A stretch of DNA of 11,144 nucleotides. Source: Patescibacteria group bacterium UBA6102 (lineage in GTDB: Bacteria > Patescibacteriota > Minisyncoccia > Minisyncoccales > UBA5738). Below the pieces are notes generated by a model, which made no database searches, was not told where the DNA came from, and saw only the letters and a program-made list of their open reading frames with translations. A program made the translations under genes and the position numbers. Positions 1-3,793 of this stretch are shown here, one piece after another; position 1 is the first letter of the stretch; the number at the start of each line of letters is the position of its first letter. Location: assembly GCA_002423555.1 (NCBI GenBank), contig DIWQ01000045.1, forward strand, positions 1 to 11,144. Reading direction: 5' to 3'.

Positions 1-7
1 TTATTAT

Positions 8-25
8 TTATCACTTATCACTTAT
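8..25. repeat. 7-bp tandem repeat TTATCAC at the end of yvcK
   Basis: About 2.6 copies of TTATCAC run across the yvcK stop codon (TGA, complement of 18-20), so the repeat supplies the stop codon and the first bases after it. It is one of four heptad tandem repeats in the gene-free spacers of this window; the others have different sequences but the same 7-bp period. No function is evident. Confidence 0.6.
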
Positions 26-1016
26 AGTTGATGAGTTTAAAAATTTCCCGGACGACTTTTTTGGAATCAAAAGCGATTTTATCTTTTTGATAAATATCGC
101 GCCCGACAAACTTATCCGGCGGCAAATCGCCATTAATCTTCAGCGCATCGGAAATTTGCGGACATTCTTTTTGGAACGCGGCCAACAAAGCTTTATCAAG
201 CGGCTTATTGTGGTATAGAACATAATCCAACTTTGTTCGCATATATCTTTCAATCTCCGCAGAAAAATCCGCCACGGAAAAACCTTGGGTTTCTCCCATT
301 TTTGCCAGCGAATTGGAAATTAATATTTTTTTAGCTCGCGTTTTTCCCAATGCCGCCGAAATTCCGGCCGGCAAAAAGCATGGCACGATGCTGGAATACA
401 AATCTCCCGGGCCGATAATAATCGCGTCCGCTTCCAAGATCGCTTTTTTCGCTTCGGGAAACGCCACCGCTTTCGGTTCAAGGTAAACTTTTTTAATTTT
501 CAATTTTGAATCATGGCGACGCGGCACATCGATTTCGGCCTCACCCTTCACAATCTCGCCGTTTTCCAATTCGGCGACAATATGCGTTTGCGCGATGGTC
601 GCCGGTAACGCGCGGTTTTTCCCCAGCTCCATAAACTCAAAAACATATTGCAGGACCTTGCGATAATTTTTAAACGAGTTTTCCAAACCGGCCATTAGCG
701 CGTTGGCAAACACTTGCCCCTTGTGGCCGTCTTCAAATATTTCTTCGCCAAAACGGAATTGCCACAAATCCTTTTTCCATTTGGGCGCATTGGACAGCCC
801 CAAAATATGGCGCCGGATATCGCTGGCCGGCAAAACCCCGAACTCGCGGCGAAAATAACCGCCCGAACCGCCGCAATCAACCATTGATGTGATGCCGGCA
901 ATTTCCACCGGCCGTTTTCTTAAATTATCCAAAAGCAACGGCGGAATCTGCGTTCCCCCGCCGATGCAAACGATTTTTTTCTTCTTTGCGTTCTTCAATC
1001 CGGTCATAATGGACAA
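18..1016 (-). CDS. yvcK: YvcK/GlmR-family protein (CofD-like), likely regulator of amino-sugar and cell-wall metabolism
   Basis: A 332-residue protein of the CofD/YvcK nucleotide-sugar-binding fold. Visible signatures are the glycine-rich strand-loop GGGTQ (residues 19-23, usually GGGTG), the variant DCGGSGG (47-53, usually DDGGSSG), the segment GVLPASDIRR (60-69, usually GxLPPGDIR) and IGPGDLYSSIVP (201-212, usually IGPGSLYTSIxP). Length matches the bacterial YvcK type. In Bacillus and Listeria, YvcK (GlmR) binds UDP-GlcNAc and is needed for cell-wall synthesis on gluconeogenic carbon, and Bacillus GlmR stimulates GlmS. No CofD pathway (F420) genes are seen, so the regulatory role is preferred over phospholactate transferase; this is inference. 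The TTG start at 1016 has AAGGAA 11 nt upstream (complement of 1028-1033); an ATG three codons in, at 1007, is 20 nt from it. The gene diverges from murA, suggesting shared control. Confidence 0.88.
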   Translation of the reverse strand: MSIMTGLKNAKKKKIVCIGGGTQIPPLLLDNLRKRPVEIAGITSMVDCGGSGGYFRREFGVLPASDIRRHILGLSNAPKWKKDLWQFRFGEEIFEDGHKGQVFANALMAGLENSFKNYRKVLQYVFEFMELGKNRALPATIAQTHIVAELENGEIVKGEAEIDVPRRHDSKLKIKKVYLEPKAVAFPEAKKAILEADAIIIGPGDLYSSIVPCFLPAGISAALGKTRAKKILISNSLAKMGETQGFSVADFSAEIERYMRTKLDYVLYHNKPLDKALLAAFQKECPQISDALKINGDLPPDKFVGRDIYQKDKIAFDSKKVVREIFKLINYK

Positions 1017-1040
1017 AATGCCGTTTATTCCTTAGAATGT

Positions 1041-1069
1041 ATGATACTCCAAAAATAGCTTAATTTCAA
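1041..1069 (-). promoter_or_regulatory. Predicted sigma-70-type promoter for yvcK, overlapping a weaker opposite -10 for murA
   Basis: On the minus strand there is TTGAAA (complement of 1064-1069), a 17-bp spacer, then TATCAT (complement of 1041-1046). Each hexamer matches the consensus at 5 of 6 positions with ideal spacing. The predicted start near 1034 places AAGGAA at the very 5' end of the message, about 18 nt before the TTG codon. On the plus strand TATGAT at 1040-1045 could be a murA -10, but no good -35 is visible. The two opposed -10 boxes share bases, so the two genes could compete for polymerase. Confidence 0.55.
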
Positions 1070-1075
1070 TCTTTT

Positions 1076-2338
1076 ATGGAAAAATTTATTGTCAAAGGCG
1101 GCCATCCGCTCAAAGGGCAGGTGCAAATTTCAGGATACAAAAACAGCGCCGGCCCGATTTTGGCCGCCGCTTTGCTTTCCGACAAACCGTCCGTTATTTC
1201 CAATTTGCCGCAAGTGAGCGATGTCGCCAATTTGATTGAGATCATCGCCCAAATCGGCGGCGAAATTGAATGGCTTGACCGCCACACCGTCAAGATCGGC
1301 GCCAAAAATCTCAATCCGCAGAAAATTCCGGCCAATATTTTCCAAAAAATGCGAATTTCGGTTCTGCTCATCGGCCCTCTGCTGGCGCGCTTCCGGAGTT
1401 TCCGAGTCCCTCATCCGGGCGGCGACAAAATCGGCTTGCGCCCCATTTCCACCCATCTTGACGCGTTTGAGCAATTCGGCGTCAAAATTTGGCGGGAAAA
1501 CGGATTCTATTGCTTTGAAGCGCCCAAAGATATCAAACCCGCGCACATCGTTTTGAAAGAATTTTCCGTCACCGCCACCGAAAACGCGATGATGCTGGCG
1601 GCAGGCATTGAGGGTAAATCGGTCATTGAGATTGCCGCCGCGGAGCCGCAAGTGCAGGATTTGATAATGATGCTGGAAAATATGGGCGCCAAAATTGTTT
1701 GGACGCATCCGCACACTCTTGAAATCCAGGGAACAAAAAATCTTGGCGGCGCCAATCATGAAATTTGTCCCGACCCGCTGGAAACCGGCACGTTTATGGT
1801 CGCAATGGCGATTACCGGCGGCCAGGGGAAAATCACCGGCATAAATCCGCGCCATCTGACATTTTTTCTGGAAAAAATGAAGGAGATTGGCGTTGATTTT
1901 GCCATCGGCGAAAATTCCATCACGGTTAATCCGTCCAAAAACTTCAAAGCGGCGCGAGTACAGGTGATGCTCTATCCGGGATTCCCCACCGACCTGCAAC
2001 CGCAAATTTCGGTCTTGCTCACCCAAGCCGCCGGAAAAACTTTGATTCACGAACCGCTCTATGAAAATCGCCTGCGCCACTTTGAAGAACTGCGCAAAAT
2101 GGGCGCCGACATTGAAATCACCGATCCGCACCGCGCGCTGATCTTCGGCAAAACCGAATTGTCCGGCACCACCGTGGACGCTTCCGACATCCGCTCCGGC
2201 ACCGCGCTCACCCTGGCGGCGCTAATCGCCCAGGGCCAAACCATCGTGGAAAATATCTCCAACATTGAACGCGGTTCGGAAAAGTTTGACGAAAAACTCC
2301 GTAGCCTGGGCGCCGACATTGAAAAGATCGGCGAATAA
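1076..2338 (+). CDS. murA: UDP-N-acetylglucosamine 1-carboxyvinyltransferase (MurA), Asp variant
   Basis: A 420-residue cytoplasmic enzyme that transfers enolpyruvate from PEP to UDP-GlcNAc, the first committed step of peptidoglycan synthesis. It is full length for MurA. Landmarks: K22-N23 in GYKNSAGP (substrate-binding Lys-Asn pair), the PGGDKIGLRP loop (115-123), the catalytic Asp D306 in YPGFPTDLQ (300-308; D305 in E. coli), and R399 near the C-terminus in NIERGSEKFDEKLR (R397 in E. coli). The residue aligned with E. coli C115 is D117 (codon GAC at 1424-1426). A Cys-to-Asp change here is known in Mycobacterium, Chlamydia and Borrelia MurA and makes the enzyme insensitive to fosfomycin. The ATG at 1076 matches the family N-terminus; there is no strong Shine-Dalgarno. 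MurA rather than AroA is clear from the MurA-type loop and termini. Confidence 0.97.
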   Translation: MEKFIVKGGHPLKGQVQISGYKNSAGPILAAALLSDKPSVISNLPQVSDVANLIEIIAQIGGEIEWLDRHTVKIGAKNLNPQKIPANIFQKMRISVLLIGPLLARFRSFRVPHPGGDKIGLRPISTHLDAFEQFGVKIWRENGFYCFEAPKDIKPAHIVLKEFSVTATENAMMLAAGIEGKSVIEIAAAEPQVQDLIMMLENMGAKIVWTHPHTLEIQGTKNLGGANHEICPDPLETGTFMVAMAITGGQGKITGINPRHLTFFLEKMKEIGVDFAIGENSITVNPSKNFKAARVQVMLYPGFPTDLQPQISVLLTQAAGKTLIHEPLYENRLRHFEELRKMGADIEITDPHRALIFGKTELSGTTVDASDIRSGTALTLAALIAQGQTIVENISNIERGSEKFDEKLRSLGADIEKIGE

Positions 2339-2343
2339 ATTCC

Positions 2344-2362
2344 AAGATTTAAGATTTAAGAT
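2344..2362. repeat. 7-bp tandem repeat AAGATTT after the murA stop codon
   Basis: About 2.7 copies of AAGATTT begin 5 bp after the murA TAA and run up to the terminator hairpin. It belongs to the set of heptad repeats seen next to several gene ends in this window; the unit sequence is unique to this spot. Confidence 0.6.
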
Positions 2363-2364
2363 CA

Positions 2365-2388
2365 AAAATCCGGCAAGCGCCGGATTTT
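2365..2388 (+). terminator. Likely terminator between convergent murA and iorB
   Basis: A perfect 10-bp stem, AAAATCCGGC with GCCGGATTTT, encloses a 4-nt loop AAGC. The lower stem is A/T so the 3' arm ends in TTTT, and T-rich bases (GCATTTGCGTTTG) follow. It lies 26 bp after the murA stop. Because the stem starts with A's and ends with T's, it could also work for leftward transcripts from iorB. Confidence 0.65.
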
Positions 2389-2397
2389 GCATTTGCG

Positions 2398-2471
2398 TTT
2401 GTAGGGGCGCGGCCTTGTGCCCGCCCGCATTCCGTATTGCAAAGGGCGACCATAAAGGCCGCCCCTACAAA
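2398..2471. repeat. Palindromic GC-rich repeat, family 1, copy 1
   Basis: The outer arms TTTGTAGGGGCG (2398-2409) and CGCCCCTACAAA (2460-2471) are perfectly complementary over 12 bp. Past a 2-nt bulge (CG, 2410-2411) the stem continues as GCCTT with AAGGC. Inside, CGCCC (2422-2426) can pair with GGGCG (2444-2448). The left part is nearly identical to a second copy at 3644-3715 in the same orientation. The repeat lies directly 3' of iorB on the minus strand. Its form recalls REP/MITE-like extragenic palindromes; no transposase gene is present here. Confidence 0.8.
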
Positions 2472-2481
2472 TACAAAAACA

Positions 2482-3114
2482 TTATTGCGCGTTTTTTTTC
2501 GCCAATTCCCACGCCTTCATATTAACTTCCAAATGCTTTGCCGCCACCGATGATTTGATGGCTTCCCGCATTAAATCCGGCGACAGCAGAATCAAATTTT
2601 TGAATGCCGCCAAGCACAGCAAATACACTCCCGATACCGCGGCCGTTCCCAATTCTTTTTGGCAAATGTCGGCGGCGTCAATCACTTCAATTTTTTTGGT
2701 GAATTTTTTCAAGTTGCCGATTATTTCCTCCTCGGCCAGCAACGGTTTGCCCGGAATAGCCACTTCAGTCTTATTTATGAGGTACTGCGTTTGCGGCCCG
2801 CTAAAATACGCCGCCTTTAAGCATTCCTGCATTTCCAGCCCCACGATCAAATCCGCCTTCTTGGCTTCCACCAACGGCGAAAAAACCTTCTTGCCGAATT
2901 TGATGTGCACCTCCACCGATCCGCCCCGCTGGGACAACCCGTGCAATTCGGAGGTTTTGGCATCCAGCCCGCTTTTGATCGCCGCGTCCGACAACACCTC
3001 CAGCAAAGTGATCAACCCCTGCCCGCCGGTCCCCACAATGACACAATTAAAAACTTTGTTATTTTTTTCTGTTTTTATTTCTTTCTTTGACTTGATATTT
3101 TTTTTGTTTGCCAT
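2482..3114 (-). CDS. iorB: Indolepyruvate:ferredoxin oxidoreductase, beta subunit (IorB)
   Basis: A 210-residue protein of the pyruvate/ketoacid oxidoreductase catalytic (gamma-type) domain family. GTGGQG (28-33) and SELHGLSQRGGSV (55-67) are the IorB signatures, followed by FSPL (78-81) and ADLIVGLE (87-94). With IorA it would decarboxylate aryl-pyruvates such as indolepyruvate and phenylpyruvate, made by transamination of aromatic amino acids, to aryl-acetyl-CoA, passing electrons to ferredoxin in the cytoplasm. The first 20 residues are a Lys-rich, low-complexity extension before the domain; the ATG at 3114 is the only upstream Met and has no clear Shine-Dalgarno. Normally iorB directly follows iorA; here 679 bp separate them, with a terminator and a separate promoter between, so it may be transcribed apart from iorA. 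Another 2-oxoacid oxidoreductase gamma subunit is the alternative, but the IorA neighbour argues for IorB. Confidence 0.9.
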   Translation of the reverse strand: MANKKNIKSKKEIKTEKNNKVFNCVIVGTGGQGLITLLEVLSDAAIKSGLDAKTSELHGLSQRGGSVEVHIKFGKKVFSPLVEAKKADLIVGLEMQECLKAAYFSGPQTQYLINKTEVAIPGKPLLAEEEIIGNLKKFTKKIEVIDAADICQKELGTAAVSGVYLLCLAAFKNLILLSPDLMREAIKSSVAAKHLEVNMKAWELAKKNAQ

Positions 3115-3129
3115 AGCATTCGTATTTTA

Positions 3130-3167
3130 AAGGTCGTTCCTTGACGAGCACGGCAAGGTGCGACCTT
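3130..3167 (+). repeat. Hairpin repeat, family 2, copy A (leader of iorB)
   Basis: The outer stem AAGGTCG (3130-3136) pairs with CGACCTT (3161-3167). A 2x2 internal loop follows (TT at 3137-3138 against TG at 3159-3160), then an inner stem CCTTG (3139-3143) with CAAGG (3154-3158). Copy B at 3744-3781, read on the minus strand, has the same outer stem core and the same TT/TG internal loop but a different inner stem. The element lies in the presumed 5' leader of iorB and ends 15 bp before its ATG. Confidence 0.8.
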
Positions 3168-3200
3168 GGTAAACTTGCATTTATTGACTCTTATAACTTC

Positions 3201-3229
3201 ATACTATTAAAAATTTCCCAATTTATCAA
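3201..3229 (-). promoter_or_regulatory. Possible promoter for iorB
   Basis: On the minus strand TTGATA (complement of 3224-3229, 5 of 6 to consensus), a 17-bp spacer and TAGTAT (complement of 3201-3206, 4 of 6) lie just past the terminator of the small-ORF unit and about 90 bp before the iorB ATG. A start near 3194 would place hairpin copy A inside the iorB leader. The -10 is weak, so this is a tentative call, supported mostly by position. Confidence 0.35.
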
Positions 3230-3263
3230 ATAAAAAAGTTAAAGCACTGAAAAAATCAGTGCT
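3230..3263 (-). terminator. Intrinsic terminator of the two-small-ORF unit
   Basis: On the minus strand an 8-bp perfect stem, AGCACTGA with TCAGTGCT (complements of 3256-3263 and 3243-3250), encloses a 5-nt T loop and is followed by TTAACTTTTTTATTT. The T tract is on the 3' side only for minus-strand transcripts; plus-strand reading is followed by A's. It lies 12 bp past the stop codon of the 42-codon ORF, which indicates that a minus-strand transcript really ends here. Confidence 0.8.
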
Positions 3264-3275
3264 ATTAAAAAAATA

Positions 3276-3404
3276 TTATGTTGGATTGCCGTAGCATTCA
3301 TCAATTGCTAAATCTTGCTTCTGCTCTTCTGAAAGTTGTGTTTCGTCAATTTCCAATCCGTTCCATATCCCCCCGCCAACAAATTGCAAAAGATTTTCCG
3401 CCAT
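3276..3404 (-). CDS. Small acidic protein of unknown function (42 aa)
   Basis: I do not recognise this protein. It reads ATG to TAA over 42 codons. The N-terminal part is hydrophobic and glycine-rich (LLQFVGGGIW, residues 5-14), followed by an acidic segment (EIDETQLSEEQ, 18-28) and a C-terminus with a single Cys (DECYGNPT, 35-42). Evidence that it is translated: a good Shine-Dalgarno, AGAGG on the minus strand (complement of 3412-3416), about 7 nt before the ATG; an in-frame stop followed within 12 bp by a strong terminator; and a second short ORF 34 nt upstream on the same strand. It is too small for most gene callers. It could be a small regulatory or peptide-precursor protein; nothing in the sequence decides this. 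Confidence 0.5.
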   Translation of the reverse strand: MAENLLQFVGGGIWNGLEIDETQLSEEQKQDLAIDECYGNPT

Positions 3405-3438
3405 TACATTACCTCTTATTTATTTTAAGAACTATTTC

Positions 3439-3546
3439 TTATTTCTTACCGTTGTTTCGACGCTTTTCTCTACCCACTCCCAGTGGGTGTTGCCTTTCCT
3501 TGGCCGGCGGACGCTCTCCGGCTAAAACTATCTTTTTTTGCTCCAT
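3439..3546 (-). CDS. Small basic protein of unknown function (35 aa)
   Basis: I do not recognise this protein. It reads ATG to TAA over 35 codons and is strongly basic, with a Lys/Arg-rich tail (GREKRRNNGKK, 25-35) after a short hydrophobic start (KKIVLAG, 4-10). It precedes the acidic 42-aa ORF by 34 nt, giving a basic/acidic pair. The only Shine-Dalgarno candidate is a weak AAGAAG close to the ATG, so evidence for translation is poorer than for the second ORF. Its DNA is GC-richer than the AT-rich flanks and contains short inverted repeats (CCCACT/AGTGGG at 3473-3487; GCCGG/CCGGC at 3503-3522), so this stretch may instead be a structured RNA or a leader. Confidence 0.35.
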   Translation of the reverse strand: MEQKKIVLAGERPPAKERQHPLGVGREKRRNNGKK

Positions 3547-3551
3547 ACTTC

Positions 3552-3580
3552 TTAATATAATTTTATTGAAAAAATGTAAA
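3552..3580 (-). promoter_or_regulatory. AT-rich promoter-like region upstream of the small ORFs
   Basis: On the minus strand TTTACA (complement of 3575-3580, 5 of 6 to the -35 consensus) precedes an AT-rich run with TATATT (complement of 3554-3559, 15-bp spacer) and TATTAA (complement of 3552-3557, 17-bp spacer). Neither pair is ideal. A start here would lie within a few bases of the 35-codon ORF. Confidence 0.35.
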
Positions 3581-3597
3581 GCAAGATCGGGGATGTG

Positions 3598-3623
3598 CGT
3601 ATTCAATTACGTATTTGAATACG
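3598..3623. repeat. 9-bp inverted repeat upstream of the small ORFs
   Basis: CGTATTCAA (3598-3606) and TTGAATACG (3615-3623) are perfect complements separated by an 8-nt loop. It could be a hairpin or a dimeric protein-binding site just upstream of the promoter-like region. No further copies were noticed in the window. Confidence 0.6.
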
Positions 3624-3643
3624 TAGACGCAACGCGTTTTGAA

Positions 3644-3715
3644 TTGTAGGGGCGCGGCTTTATGCCCGCCCGCATTTGGATGCAAAAGGGCGAATAATCA
3701 TTCGCCCCCACGGAT
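3644..3715. repeat. Palindromic GC-rich repeat, family 1, copy 2
   Basis: It shares TTGTAGGGGCGCGGC, TGCCCGCCCGCATT and GCAAA...GGGCGA with copy 1 at 2398-2471, in the same orientation. The outer pairing GTAGGGGCG (3646-3654) with CGCCCCCAC (3703-3711) has one mismatch. An alternative perfect inner hairpin, GGGCGAAT (3688-3695) with ATTCGCCC (3700-3707), competes with it. The right half is more diverged than the left. Confidence 0.78.
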
Positions 3716-3743
3716 ATAAATACAAATCAAAATACAGTTTGCC

Positions 3744-3781
3744 GAGGTCGCACCCCTGCGATTACGCAGGGGAACGACCTC
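3744..3781 (-). repeat. Hairpin repeat, family 2, copy B (3' of iorA)
   Basis: The outer stem GAGGTCG (3744-3750) pairs with CGACCTC (3775-3781). A 2x2 internal loop follows (CA against AA), then an 8-bp inner stem CCCCTGCG (3753-3760) with CGCAGGGG (3765-3772), closed by the loop ATTA. Read on the minus strand it matches copy A: AGGTCG, TT, CC ... GG, TG, CGACCT. It lies 12 bp past the iorA stop and could act as a 3' RNA stabiliser or weak terminator. Confidence 0.8.
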
Positions 3782-3793
3782 AAATACAAAATA

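Larger units (their letters stand above)
3115..3793. other. 679-bp spacer splitting iorA from iorB, with hairpin repeats and two tiny ORFs
   Basis: No long gene is present. In minus-strand order after the iorA stop it holds: hairpin family 2 copy B (3744-3781), palindrome family 1 copy 2 (3644-3715), a 9-bp inverted repeat (3598-3623), an AT-rich promoter-like stretch (3552-3580), a 35-codon ORF (3439-3546), a 42-codon ORF (3276-3404), a strong intrinsic terminator (3230-3263), a promoter-like pair (3201-3229) and hairpin family 2 copy A (3130-3167), which ends 15 bp before the iorB ATG. Copies A and B are in inverted orientation, so they bracket a 652-bp segment. No transposase, integrase or target-site duplication was seen. 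Confidence 0.75.

Noticed and set aside
1130..2131. Long minus-strand open frame opposite murA
   Set aside because: It is the antisense shadow of a clearly conserved murA and has no family motif; long antisense frames arise from murA codon bias.
3439..3546. Resemblance of KKIVLAGERP in the 35-aa ORF to the N-terminus of tryptophanyl-tRNA synthetase
   Set aside because: Only about ten residues agree, the HIGH motif that should follow is absent, and no further synthetase sequence lies downstream; chance is more likely.
3278..3649. Plus-strand 123-codon open frame antisense to the small ORFs
   Set aside because: No ribosome site, no recognisable motif, composition of a random frame, and it runs through the palindrome and against the terminator that marks minus-strand transcription.
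2398..3781. CRISPR array
   Set aside because: The repeats are palindromes of two families placed singly in different spacers, not regularly spaced direct repeats, and no cas gene is present.
3115..3793. Retroelement or diversity-generating element, suggested by hairpins and a basic peptide
   Set aside because: No reverse transcriptase and no template/variable repeat pair with adenine changes are visible in the window.
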